From IMG/VR virus record IMGVR_UViG_3300044646_000650, positions 1 to 23,403 of that record: a DNA stretch of 23,403 nucleotides. The stretch is one strand, 5' to 3'. Position 1 is the stretch's first letter. Each line of letters opens with the position of its first letter. Below are positions 1 to 10,120 of the stretch, in pieces. Source of the DNA: a virus. The notes under the pieces are model-generated. The model ran no database searches. It was not told the DNA's origin and saw only the letters and a list, made by a program, of their open reading frames with translations. Both the position numbers and the translations under genes were made by a program.

Positions 1-3000
1 ACCTCTTCAAGTTCTTGAGCAATAAAACCAAAGTCTGCTCCTTCTCTATCAGATACATTCTCAGTAGGTACCCAATCAAATGTTACAGGTCTAATCCGAT
101 CAATCTTGTCAAGACCCTCTGTCATACTAACAACATTAGTCTTAACTCTTGAGTCAGATAAACCTTGTACAATAGTACCTTGCCACTCAAGGTTATTGGT
201 GTTTTTAGGAACTCTTCCTACAAGCTGAAAAGCGTTATTAACCTTTCTTTCTAGTCTAAATTCTTGGCCACCCCAATCAGGAGCAGTACTTATCCATCTG
301 TATGACTGAGTTTGGTTGCCATCTGCATCACCTACTAATTCAATAGAAGCTGATGTTGGTTGACCATATGATACTGATCCTCGGACAACAATTTTAGGAG
401 TAGCACCTTCAACAATAGTTAAAGTATCACCCACCATGTCAACAACTGTTCTCCAGTCACACCAAGTACCACGACCAGTTCTATAGTGAAGTTTTCTACT
501 GTTAGCAATACTATTTCCAGCATTGTCAGGAAAATACATTTGAAACATATCTTCTCCTGAAATTCCATAAGAAAGCAAACTACCATAATTATGTACACTA
601 CTTGGAGGACGACCAGTTCCTGTAGCTCCGGCAGCTGAAGCAACTCTTAGTTTTCCACTAGTGTAATAAGTATCCCAGTTATCCCCTACAAGATATCCAT
701 ATGTATTTAGTTGGCCAGCATTAGTAGCACTACCTGCAGTAGAAGCATAACTAACTGATTGACTGCCAATATTTCCAGAATCAATAATAGTTCTCCAAGA
801 ACTGAATCCTCCATTAGCAACTACACGAACTGCAAAGTTATTACTATGGAATGCGTGCGCTAATTGAAACCCATAGTTTGGATTCCAAGAGTTACCCATA
901 CAGTTAATCCAATGAGTCCAATCTCCAAATGGATTTCCAGTGGGTTGATTATAGAAGAAGAATCCAGACTTTTGTGCAGTGTTATTCATATCAGAATAAT
1001 TAGTGCTACCAAGTGATCCATCTCCATATATAATTCTAGAAGAGTCAATACCATCAATAAGTTCTGAGTCCGCAGCTTTTCCAGAAGTTGTTAGGTAAGA
1101 GCCAGATGCTTGTTTTCCGTCTAATGCAGTCTGTAATCCGCTTACGTCTGATATAGCGTGACTATGTGCAGTAATAGAAGTTAAGAATCCTCCATAGTTG
1201 CCTAGGTCATTTGTAAACTGTGATAAGTTTGTTGGTCTGCTAGATACGTTAGTCCAAGCAACACTCCCTGCAGTATCAGCATATCCAGCAGCTCCTTTTA
1301 CCCAACTTCCCCAACTTCCCCCTTCTTGAGTTCTATAGTAAGTATATTTAACAGCATGATCTCTTGCTACAGCAGTCATTAATCCATAAGTACCATATGC
1401 ATAATCATTGCCTAAACCTTGCGTCTGTACATAGTACTGAGAACCTGCTTGTGGAGTATCTGCAGCAGCAGAGTTTTGCATAAACCAAACACCAAAGTTT
1501 GGAATTGCTCCAAATGTTTGATAGGTACTATGCCCTTGTCCACTGTTATTCCAAAGTTGTATTTTGCTTAAGCCATTAAGTTGAGCTGAATTAGTTACAG
1601 ATTGGCTTCCAATGTTAGAAGTTGTAATTGCATCTGTAATTCCATAACCACTAATTGTTGTTGGCTTAGATGAAACGTTTGCAAAAGAAATACCAGTAAT
1701 ATATCCACTATTATTTGTGAATTGAGATATATTCATTGAGGTTAATGCAGTAGCTGTTGCTGCATTACCTGTGATATTCATGGAGTTACCGCTAGTGGTA
1801 AATGTTGCAAGAGTTACTCCTGTACTTGAAGCAATTCTTAACCCTGTTCCACTATATGCTACTATCTCTTCCCAGTCATCAGCAGCATTCCATATGTAAT
1901 GGTTATTGTCACCATTAGTTCTTAGATAAAGTTTATTATCATTAAGACCAAAAGAACTAGTTATACTTCCGTACTGTATATATCTACCATCAGATTCTGT
2001 TTCTGTGTAATATCTGTCATCGTGATTATGAGAAGGTAAAGAAGTTAAATATCCAGCAGATGCGTGATTTCCCCAACCATAAGCCGTATTCCAATTTGAT
2101 GAATTGTCTGTAAAGTTACCACTATGATAAATAGTCCACCAAGGAGTATTCCATGCTCCTGAATAACCCGATCTCCATACCAATGTAGTTTGACCAGCGT
2201 GTGCACCTGCTATCTGCCACATAGTGTCAGAAGCTGCTACGTGTAAAATAGGCGCATAGTTAGGAGCACCTCCAGCACCATTTTCATTCCTAATTACTCT
2301 AGTGTAACCACTGCTGATATTACTAGTTGCATTTCCTAAGAAAGTAGTATTTAATCCTGCAACAGTATCTCCAGATGTGATATAACCACTAGGGTTACTA
2401 GAATTGTATGGGGTATAACCTAGAGCACCTGTTACTTGTCCTGATGTTATTCCTGTTAAATAACCTGAGTTGTTACTGAACTGAGAGATATTCATTGAGC
2501 TTAACGCTCCAGCAGTACTTGCATAGGATACACTTTGAGAACCTATATTAGCTGATGTAATTACTGCATTACCATTTGCATATAATGTGCCACCAATAGC
2601 TGCATAAGTATTTCCAGAAGTATCTATTCTAAGTCTCTCAGTTCCCCATGTACCATCACTTCCATCTGGAGCTAACCCCATATTTTGAGTGATGCGGAAC
2701 TGATCATCATAATAACAATTTCCTATATTCCATCGAGTATTACTATATCCATTGCTGAACATAATAGAAGGTCTATCTGTTCCTCCATTGTTTGAAATAT
2801 GATATCTTGCTACTACTCCATAAGAGTGGTTTCCGTAGTCAGATTCAAAACTATATGGAGCATAGTTACCATTTGCTGATTGTCTTGTTATCCATCTACC
2901 AGATGCACCATGACTAGAACTAGCCTCATTGCTTCTATGGTATTCTTTACCAGTATCCCAAAACTCATGACCTGATCCATTGCTAGGAGCATTACCTACA

Positions 3001-5606
3001 TAAGTGTGACCATAAATCCAATTGTCAGAACCTGCAGTTGTAATACCGTTAGGGAAGTAAGCGGAGTTTGCAGTTCCCCAAGGATTACCATTACTTACAT
3101 ATCCACTTGGTGCATTAACACTAGTAGTTGTAAATGATCCAGCTATTTGCATATTGCCTGAAGTAGAGTTAAGCGCAGCAATAGGAGCATAGCTGATTCT
3201 TCCCCAAGTAAATCCTCTGTCGGTACTTGAGTCATTCATCTGCATCTTAATAGAGTAATCAGTAACAGGACCATATTGATACAATGCACCTACACCCATA
3301 CTTATTTTGTATGAGTCACTTCCACCCCAGAATCTTAAACCATTACCATCCCCAGAGTTTACATTATAAAACTGATTTATATTACTTCCATTAGGAGCAG
3401 ATCCTGCAGTAGTTGCATAGTTTACAGATTGACTACCGATGTTTCCAGAGTCAATTACATCATAGTACGTGGAACCTCCTCTGCGTTGTTTCCATACACC
3501 TTCAGCCCATCCATTACCATTAGCATTAAGGTAGATGTCTCCAGATGTAATGATTCTATACCCGTTGTCTACAGCTTGTCCAACACCAATTCTATCAATC
3601 TGCATTGTACCAAGTCTAGATAAACCGTTAGGGTCTACATAGTAGTTGGTATCCTGAGAATCATAGAAGATAGGAGCACGCATATCATCTCTTGCTCTAA
3701 TTGAACCAGAAATAGCTGCTAAGAATGTACCATTCTCCATCACAAGAAGACCGTGTGTATTCAGGTTTGAAGCTACACCTCCAGCATTAGGATGTGACCA
3801 AGCAAGACCATAAAGATTTCCTGCTCCACCGCCTGCAGTTAACTTATAAGAATCTCCCATTGCAAACACACCCTGCAAAATCGTAGAATTATATAATCCT
3901 ACTATACTATTACCATAGTTATCATCTATATAAAAATTACCATTAGCTCTTGTTGCTCTTGCTGCAGTTCCTGTTACGTTAATACCCCAAGTTCCTGATG
4001 CTCCACCCCCTGTTAAAGTTGGGGCGTATGAGTTGTAGTTTCCTGAATGAAGTATAGGATAATTAGTATCATTACCATTACCTTTTACATAAGTGAACCA
4101 AGAAAGATACAAATCACCTTGACCATATATACCTAATGTATTAACATAAAGTTCTGCCCACGCTGTTAATGCGTTATTGTGACCAAAAACACCGGGTCTT
4201 CCTGTATAGTTACCAAGGAATGAAGACTTATCTGCTGTAGAGTTAAACGATCCAAGCCTTCCTCTCCAAGCTGTACTTGTTCCATCTTCTTGAACCTTGA
4301 GTGCTACATCGCTTTTAGTAAGAGTAATTAATGTTCCCGTAGTTGCTCCACGAGCTGTAACTGTTGCTAGAGTATCTGTTTCTGTATAGCCTGTAATATA
4401 TCCACTGTTATTAGTAAACTGAGAAATGTTCATTGAACTCAATGCACCTGCAGTAGTAGCGTAAGATACGCTCTGAGACCCTATGCTTCCAGAGTGAATT
4501 ATTTGTTTCCAGTCATTTTGAAAACCTAAGTTGTTTCCAACTCTAAACCACAAGTTTCTCGTTGAAGATGTGTCATTGTGATTTACAGAGGCAAACAACT
4601 GCAAAGACAATGCACTGGGAGTATCACCGCCAAAATTGTACAATGATGCATATGCATTCTCTGGAGAATTTAAAATTTGAGCAGTGCTATAATAGTTTGA
4701 TGCACGACCATAACTAAATGTGTTTGCGTTTAATTGTGTTCCACCAACTCCTGTATAGTTTAGGTATGCCGCAGATGTTGAACTATTAGCAAAGTTTACA
4801 CTCTGAGACCCAATATTAGAAGTAGTAATGGCTGAAGATGCAGGTTGGTAATATGAACCTTGTTGACCATCTAATAAGTCAGCATCAAGTCCTGACCCAC
4901 TTCCGTGGTTACCATCATTCCAATGTTTTTTCCAACCTTGTCTATTACCGTTCATAATAGTTTGCGTGTATATATCGCCAACACCAGAACCAGTCATACG
5001 AATAGCTAATGTATTACTATAATAAGATAAGGGTGAGCCGTGACCCATTCTTATTGTGTTGTGCCAATCTCCAGAAGGAGCCTCATCAATACCAAGACCA
5101 GGTGCTTGCCAATATTGTAATGCACTACCTGGAGTGTCTCTAGTTGAATTTATATAATTTGAATTACTTACTGACTGAGACCCAATGTTACCAGAATGAA
5201 TAATTTCTTGATTGTTAACAAATATTCCAGTTTGACCAGATTTAGTTGTAAGATATTGATAAGCACTTCCACTAAACAATGCAATACCAGCACGACCATA
5301 TGCTACTCCAGCTGCAGTCCAAGACCATATATGTAAACATCCTAAATCAGCATCATAACCGCTTTCATTCCAACGTGGGTCAGTATTCATTCTTCTGACT
5401 CCATCATTCCAAGATGCATATCTTAAACCAACCTCTTGTTCGGAATCAGTACCAGTACGTAAATATCTTCCATCTGATTCAGTTTCAGTAAAATACCTAT
5501 CGTCATGGTTATGAGACGGAAGACTAGTTAAAGCATAACTCCCGATGTTACCTGTGTGTATAGACTGGTAACCGCCTATTGTGGTATTGGATAATAAATT
5601 AGCCAT
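1..5606 (-). CDS. Very large tail fibre with C-terminal Peptidase_S74 domain (3' end outside window)
   Basis: The frame is open from the ATG at 5606 to the window edge (1868 codons). I checked it at about 5048, 3740, 2099, 455 and 158. The product is a phage receptor-binding fibre: low-complexity Gly/Ser/Asn/Thr sequence with fibre modules such as SHNHDDRY (twice), GSGLDADLLDG, WNTAYGWGNHASAGYLTS, and an IGSQSV element repeated about seven times. From about residue 1817 it enters a Peptidase_S74 (intramolecular chaperone autoprocessing) domain. The motif SDSRVKTNV carries the expected Ser and Lys (Ser codon 156-158, Lys codon 141-143), followed by RPVTFDW and FGFIAQELEEV. In this family the domain trimerises the fibre and then cleaves itself off before the Ser. 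The gene overlaps the end of the preceding S74 fibre gene by 8 bases (ATGGCTAA), so translation is probably coupled. The protein C-terminus lies beyond base 1. Confidence 0.93.
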   Translation of the reverse strand, partial: MANLLSNTTIGGYQSIHTGNIGSYALTSLPSHNHDDRYFTETESDGRYLRTGTDSEQEVGLRYASWNDGVRRMNTDPRWNESGYDADLGCLHIWSWTAAGVAYGRAGIALFSGSAYQYLTTKSGQTGIFVNNQEIIHSGNIGSQSVSNSNYINSTRDTPGSALQYWQAPGLGIDEAPSGDWHNTIRMGHGSPLSYYSNTLAIRMTGSGVGDIYTQTIMNGNRQGWKKHWNDGNHGSGSGLDADLLDGQQGSYYQPASSAITTSNIGSQSVNFANSSTSAAYLNYTGVGGTQLNANTFSYGRASNYYSTAQILNSPENAYASLYNFGGDTPSALSLQLFASVNHNDTSSTRNLWFRVGNNLGFQNDWKQIIHSGSIGSQSVSYATTAGALSSMNISQFTNNSGYITGYTETDTLATVTARGATTGTLITLTKSDVALKVQEDGTSTAWRGRLGSFNSTADKSSFLGNYTGRPGVFGHNNALTAWAELYVNTLGIYGQGDLYLSWFTYVKGNGNDTNYPILHSGNYNSYAPTLTGGGASGTWGINVTGTAARATRANGNFYIDDNYGNSIVGLYNSTILQGVFAMGDSYKLTAGGGAGNLYGLAWSHPNAGGVASNLNTHGLLVMENGTFLAAISGSIRARDDMRAPIFYDSQDTNYYVDPNGLSRLGTMQIDRIGVGQAVDNGYRIITSGDIYLNANGNGWAEGVWKQRRGGSTYYDVIDSGNIGSQSVNYATTAGSAPNGSNINQFYNVNSGDGNGLRFWGGSDSYKISMGVGALYQYGPVTDYSIKMQMNDSSTDRGFTWGRISYAPIAALNSTSGNMQIAGSFTTTSVNAPSGYVSNGNPWGTANSAYFPNGITTAGSDNWIYGHTYVGNAPSNGSGHEFWDTGKEYHRSNEASSSHGASGRWITRQSANGNYAPYSFESDYGNHSYGVVARYHISNNGGTDRPSIMFSNGYSNTRWNIGNCYYDDQFRITQNMGLAPDGSDGTWGTERLRIDTSGNTYAAIGGTLYANGNAVITSANIGSQSVSYASTAGALSSMNISQFSNNSGYLTGITSGQVTGALGYTPYNSSNPSGYITSGDTVAGLNTTFLGNATSNISSGYTRVIRNENGAGGAPNYAPILHVAASDTMWQIAGAHAGQTTLVWRSGYSGAWNTPWWTIYHSGNFTDNSSNWNTAYGWGNHASAGYLTSLPSHNHDDRYYTETESDGRYIQYGSITSSFGLNDNKLYLRTNGDNNHYIWNAADDWEEIVAYSGTGLRIASSTGVTLATFTTSGNSMNITGNAATATALTSMNISQFTNNSGYITGISFANVSSKPTTISGYGITDAITTSNIGSQSVTNSAQLNGLSKIQLWNNSGQGHSTYQTFGAIPNFGVWFMQNSAAADTPQAGSQYYVQTQGLGNDYAYGTYGLMTAVARDHAVKYTYYRTQEGGSWGSWVKGAAGYADTAGSVAWTNVSSRPTNLSQFTNDLGNYGGFLTSITAHSHAISDVSGLQTALDGKQASGSYLTTSGKAADSELIDGIDSSRIIYGDGSLGSTNYSDMNNTAQKSGFFFYNQPTGNPFGDWTHWINCMGNSWNPNYGFQLAHAFHSNNFAVRVVANGGFSSWRTIIDSGNIGSQSVSYASTAGSATNAGQLNTYGYLVGDNWDTYYTSGKLRVASAAGATGTGRPPSSVHNYGSLLSYGISGEDMFQMYFPDNAGNSIANSRKLHYRTGRGTWCDWRTVVDMVGDTLTIVEGATPKIVVRGSVSYGQPTSASIELVGDADGNQTQSYRWISTAPDWGGQEFRLERKVNNAFQLVGRVPKNTNNLEWQGTIVQGLSDSRVKTNVVSMTEGLDKIDRIRPVTFDWVPTENVSDREGADFGFIAQELEE

Positions 5607-8600
5607 TTATCTTTTTGTTTAATTCTTGGACTTGATTAGTTAATTCTTTTACTGCACCTATAAGAGCAGCAGTTAAGCGTGAGTAGTTGACCCCTACAGG
5701 TTCTCCACTCTCATCATATTGTACAAATTCTGGGTACACCTCAGCAACTTCTTCTGCAATAAGACCTAGTTCTGTAGTCTGAGACCCAATCTTATTGTAA
5801 GTGACTGGTCTCAAATTTACTACCTTTTCTAAATTTCCCTCACTTGTTTCTACGTTTTCTTTTAATTTAAATGAAGACGATTCTGTAAGGAATCCACCAA
5901 TAGTTAAGTTACCTAAGTAATCTAGTGTAAGTCTTTGAGTATGTGCCGCAGAACCTGGTTGGCGTAAAGCAATACCAAATACTCCTTCTAATGCTTGAGC
6001 ACCTTTATAGGCTCTTAAAGATACTCTGTGATGATCTCCATCACTGCCCGTAGTAGCCATACCAATCTGAACTTGTTGTGCAGATACTGTATTTTTTACA
6101 AAAAGAGCATCGTTGAAATCTCCAGTTGCAGCTCCATGAAATATATTTAAAACCTGCTGACCAGAACTAGTCATGGTATCACCAGCCTTAGAAACCTTAC
6201 CTGCAATACTATTAGTTACTGTAGTTGAGAATGAAGCGTCATTACCTAGAGCAGTAGCTAACTCATTAAGAGTATCTAAAGCACCTGGAGCTCCGTTAAT
6301 TAGGTTATTGATTTGGGTTGTTACATAAGATGTAGTAGCGTAACTCTGAGACCCTACCCACGACTGAGTAGCAATAGTTCCAGAGATAAGTCCCTGATTA
6401 GAACTAGCCATAACAACATATCCCCAATCACTCCAAGAGGTATTATCAGTTTTATTTCTAATTCTCCATCCGTTATTAGGTGTACCATAATGAAACAATT
6501 GTTGGACTGTTCCTGTAGAACCACCAGCATTCCATGATAACAGGTGTTGAGAGTGCCCAGTAAAATTTACTGATCTAATCCCATTGTCTGTATAACTATC
6601 CAAACTCGCTTCAGCACCTCCAGATAGTAAGCGTAGAAACTCAGTAGAATTTTGTCCATCAAGTAAATCAGCATCTAATCCACTTCCACTTCCATCATTA
6701 CCTGCGTGCCATACTGTACTTCCACTTACATTAAATCCTCCATCAGCCCTCATTACTCCTGGAGTGAATACACCAGATCCATAATGTCCAGACTCATTTA
6801 AACGAAGCCATGTATCATAAGAAGCTATTGTATCTTTCTCGGTTAAATAAATTCTACCATCTCCAGTAATTCTAGTAGTCCAAGTAGTTCCATTATGAAT
6901 AGCTAAAGCATAGTTTGCAGAAGAAGATACTCTAGCGTACATACCATAGTCAAGAGCTGCGGCATTTACATATAATCCCCAGTCATTATTGTTTGACTTA
7001 GTTATGTAAACTACAGCATCTGTAGAAGAGTTACCTGATCCTCCATCAAATATTGCTCTTCCTGATACATGAAACTCTTCTGAAGGGGATAAAGTTCCAA
7101 TACCTACTTTACCATCTCCTCTAACTAGCATAGCAGCAGAACCATCTGATTTTATCATTCTGACAACATCACTGCCTGTTCCTAAGTCACCTCCTCTTAA
7201 TAAAGTACCAAATTGACCTCCGTTAACATATAGTTTATAATCACCAGGATTAGTAGTTCCTATACCCCAGTTACCTGATGAATTAATAACTCCACGTTGT
7301 GTACCACCTAAGTTATGAGTATTAGTACCATGAGTCCAAAACTGAATTTCAGTAGCAGGATTGGTTTCATATATATTACCACCAATAACTACTGCATTAC
7401 CTCCAGACGTTGCTAATCCTCCAATCAAAGCAAATCCTTGTGGTTGGCTACTAGCATTATAATGAGTACTTGTAAGATAAGACCATTTACTTGTGCCCTC
7501 TCCAATATTACCCATCATGATGTTACCTCCACCTTGGTTTCCTGGTCCTCTTACATTTATTCTACCTGTTGTAGATTCTCCACGATTTGTTACACTTGCA
7601 AGAGTATCGGTCTCAGAATATGAAGTAAGATAACCCGCAGAAGCATGGTTCCCCCACGAGTATGCGGTGTTCCAATTTGTGCTATTGCCTCCAGTAGCAG
7701 TAATAACACCATTTACATCCAGTTTAGTAGAAGGACTACCAGTACCTATTCCAATATTACCACTTGTATTTGCAGTTAATATATCTCCGAATGTTGCATT
7801 CCACATTCTAAATGTTGAATCCTGCCCATACCATAACCAAGCTGTAGTACTATTTTTAAATCCTACGGCTGGGTATAAAGCATTATATATTCCTATACCA
7901 AATGTACCAGACATTTGAGATGTTGGATCTGTAGTTCCAATACCTACGTTGCCATTTGGTAAAATTGTAAAAATAATTTCTTCTCCAGCCCCTCCAGGAT
8001 TCCCTGCCCCTCTCCAGATAGTAAACGCATTGCTAAGACTAGAACCTCTAGATGAGAGTGACCAATAAACACCATCCCAACTAATTTGATTAGCTGCTGA
8101 TGTATGTCCGAATAAAATATCTGCTGGGATGGCTGTTCCATTAGAATCTAATCTAATATTAGCACGATCAGCAATTGCCCAGTTTCTACCAATTCTAACA
8201 CCATTGGTATCTAATGGAGCTGTAGGACTAGTAGTACCTATTCCTACATTACCTGCAGAATTGATACGCAATCTCTCAAGTCCATTTGTAAAAAAGCGAG
8301 TAATACCATGAGTATATGTTGCTGAGTTTTTCGCATCTGTCAACTGACCAATACTAAGTATACCTCCAACCGCTCCAGAAGATCCTGGAATGTAATTAAG
8401 GGCTACTTGTCTATCCCAATTCCAGTCATCTGACAAAAGAAGAGCTGATCTACCCGATTGACCAAGCATCCATAAATCCTCAGAATAACCTAGTAAATCA
8501 TAATTATTAATCTTAACCCTTTGATAACCATCGGTAAGTTTAACCGCTATAGCATTTGAACCAAGAGAGTCAGTACGTACATCAAGTTTATAACTAGGAC

Positions 8601-10116
8601 TAGATGTTCCAATACCTACATTACCTGTACTAGCTTGAACTAAAAGATTATCACTATTAACTACAAAATCATCGTTAGGTTTAAATCCTGCCCATTTAGT
8701 AATAGCATTGTTAACTAAGAATATTCCTACGCCTGCAGGTGGCCTAACCCAAGCAGATCCATTGTAAGGACTTGCTGACCATGCTCCTGTAAATTCAAGA
8801 AGACCCCCACTGAGAAGAGCTCCACTTGCCCGAATACCTCCATCTACATAAAGCTTTGCCCCTACATCTGTAGTAGTACCAATAAGTACGTTACCACCAG
8901 AGGTGATGCGCATTTTTTCAGCATTGTTTCCAACAGAAAAAGATATCGGAGTATTAGCTCCGCCACCAGAAGTAGAAGCTATAAAAGCAGAATCTCCATT
9001 GTGACCAATGTTTATAGAGGGTACCGAAGTGTAAGCAGTTAAAGTTCCTGTTGATGTTATTGTTCCATCAACTTGTAGTTTTACTACTGGACTAGTTGTA
9101 CCAATACCCACATTACCTGCAGCAGTAATAGTCATTCTTCTTCCAAGTCCTGTACCTGTTGCAAATGTTATATTTGCTGTTGCAGAACCATAAGTTCCAA
9201 TACCCAAATCAGTCTCACTACCTGCATAAGCTCCTGTTACATTATTTGCTGAACCTATTGCGGCAAAGTAACTTCCATTAAGGCCAAACTTTAATCCTAC
9301 TTGACCATAAGAAGAATTTATTGCTAATGGTTCATAAGTTGTACTATTAATCTGTATTCTTTCTACTGTTAAGCTACTTGATAATGTAGCTGCTCCTGTG
9401 ACTTGTGAAATAGAAAATCTTACTGCGGAAACTGTTCCAAACGATATTATATTATTTCCTAAAACAAACTTTGCCCCATCTCCCCTTGTATTTATAAAGT
9501 GTAAATCATAGTTGTTTTCTACATATTGGTAAATTGAATTTGGTACACTTAATGTGTCAAAATATAATTTTGTTCCTACACCAGCAATTCTTAAATCTCC
9601 ACTAAACGTAGCAGATGTTCCTGTTAATGCACCACCTAATGTTACTGTACCATTTGAATAATAAGTAGAATTTCCACCTAAAGAAATATTACCATTAAAT
9701 GTTGCAAGACTTGAAAATGTAGATACACTGTTAACAGTAAGACCAAGCACCGATACATTATTTGAGAATGTAGCACTTGTTCCACTTAAAGCTCCTGTAA
9801 GTGTGCCTCCAGCTAGTGGAAGCTTAGCGGCTATACTGTTTGTAACAGTTGTTGAGAAGCTGGCATCATTGCCTAAAGCTGTTGCTAGTTCTCTAAGCGT
9901 ATCTAATGCTCCAGGAGCTGAGTCTACTAGAGAAGCTATGGCACTAGTCACATAAGACTGTGTAGCATAACTAGTTAAACTAGAAGAGGTTAGATAAGCT
10001 TGAGATGTAACCCAAGATTGTGTAGCTGCAAGAGCTCCATTAATAGTAATAGTCCCTGAGGTGGTTAGTTCTCCTATTACTATAAGACCGTTTTTGACTT
10101 TAAACTCATTAGACAT
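5599..10116 (-). CDS. Large tail fibre with GNVGIGTTSP repeats and complete Peptidase_S74 chaperone domain
   Basis: A fibre protein of about 1505 aa. I chose the ATG at 10116 because MSNEFKVKNGL is a common phage-fibre N-terminus and the ATG lies 4 bases after the upstream stop. A TTG nine codons earlier would overlap the endonuclease gene. A module with PGALDTL.ELATALGNDASFSTTVTN occurs near both the N- and C-terminus. About eight GN.GIGT.SP...L.V.G repeats lie between, then GSGLDADLLDG. The last ~93 residues are a complete S74 domain: SSFKLKENV supplies the putative Ser/Lys pair, followed by LRPVTYNK, ELGLIAEEVAEVYPEFV, VNYSRLTAALIGAVKEL, and a coiled-coil tail. Family knowledge says this domain folds the trimer and is released by self-cleavage. 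It lies downstream of a homing endonuclease gene and upstream of a second S74 fibre, in one late operon. Confidence 0.93.
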   Translation of the reverse strand: MSNEFKVKNGLIVIGELTTSGTITINGALAATQSWVTSQAYLTSSSLTSYATQSYVTSAIASLVDSAPGALDTLRELATALGNDASFSTTVTNSIAAKLPLAGGTLTGALSGTSATFSNNVSVLGLTVNSVSTFSSLATFNGNISLGGNSTYYSNGTVTLGGALTGTSATFSGDLRIAGVGTKLYFDTLSVPNSIYQYVENNYDLHFINTRGDGAKFVLGNNIISFGTVSAVRFSISQVTGAATLSSSLTVERIQINSTTYEPLAINSSYGQVGLKFGLNGSYFAAIGSANNVTGAYAGSETDLGIGTYGSATANITFATGTGLGRRMTITAAGNVGIGTTSPVVKLQVDGTITSTGTLTAYTSVPSINIGHNGDSAFIASTSGGGANTPISFSVGNNAEKMRITSGGNVLIGTTTDVGAKLYVDGGIRASGALLSGGLLEFTGAWSASPYNGSAWVRPPAGVGIFLVNNAITKWAGFKPNDDFVVNSDNLLVQASTGNVGIGTSSPSYKLDVRTDSLGSNAIAVKLTDGYQRVKINNYDLLGYSEDLWMLGQSGRSALLLSDDWNWDRQVALNYIPGSSGAVGGILSIGQLTDAKNSATYTHGITRFFTNGLERLRINSAGNVGIGTTSPTAPLDTNGVRIGRNWAIADRANIRLDSNGTAIPADILFGHTSAANQISWDGVYWSLSSRGSSLSNAFTIWRGAGNPGGAGEEIIFTILPNGNVGIGTTDPTSQMSGTFGIGIYNALYPAVGFKNSTTAWLWYGQDSTFRMWNATFGDILTANTSGNIGIGTGSPSTKLDVNGVITATGGNSTNWNTAYSWGNHASAGYLTSYSETDTLASVTNRGESTTGRINVRGPGNQGGGNIMMGNIGEGTSKWSYLTSTHYNASSQPQGFALIGGLATSGGNAVVIGGNIYETNPATEIQFWTHGTNTHNLGGTQRGVINSSGNWGIGTTNPGDYKLYVNGGQFGTLLRGGDLGTGSDVVRMIKSDGSAAMLVRGDGKVGIGTLSPSEEFHVSGRAIFDGGSGNSSTDAVVYITKSNNNDWGLYVNAAALDYGMYARVSSSANYALAIHNGTTWTTRITGDGRIYLTEKDTIASYDTWLRLNESGHYGSGVFTPGVMRADGGFNVSGSTVWHAGNDGSGSGLDADLLDGQNSTEFLRLLSGGAEASLDSYTDNGIRSVNFTGHSQHLLSWNAGGSTGTVQQLFHYGTPNNGWRIRNKTDNTSWSDWGYVVMASSNQGLISGTIATQSWVGSQSYATTSYVTTQINNLINGAPGALDTLNELATALGNDASFSTTVTNSIAGKVSKAGDTMTSSGQQVLNIFHGAATGDFNDALFVKNTVSAQQVQIGMATTGSDGDHHRVSLRAYKGAQALEGVFGIALRQPGSAAHTQRLTLDYLGNLTIGGFLTESSSFKLKENVETSEGNLEKVVNLRPVTYNKIGSQTTELGLIAEEVAEVYPEFVQYDESGEPVGVNYSRLTAALIGAVKELTNQVQELNKKING

Positions 10117-10120
10117 GCTC

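Noticed and set aside
419-643. Minus-strand frame of 74 codons inside the giant fibre gene
   Set aside because: It lies out of frame within a clearly coding S74 fibre sequence and its composition is that of a frame shadow.
6313-8311. Several plus-strand frames of 60-83 codons
   Set aside because: All are antisense to the 1505-aa fibre gene and reflect its repeated composition.
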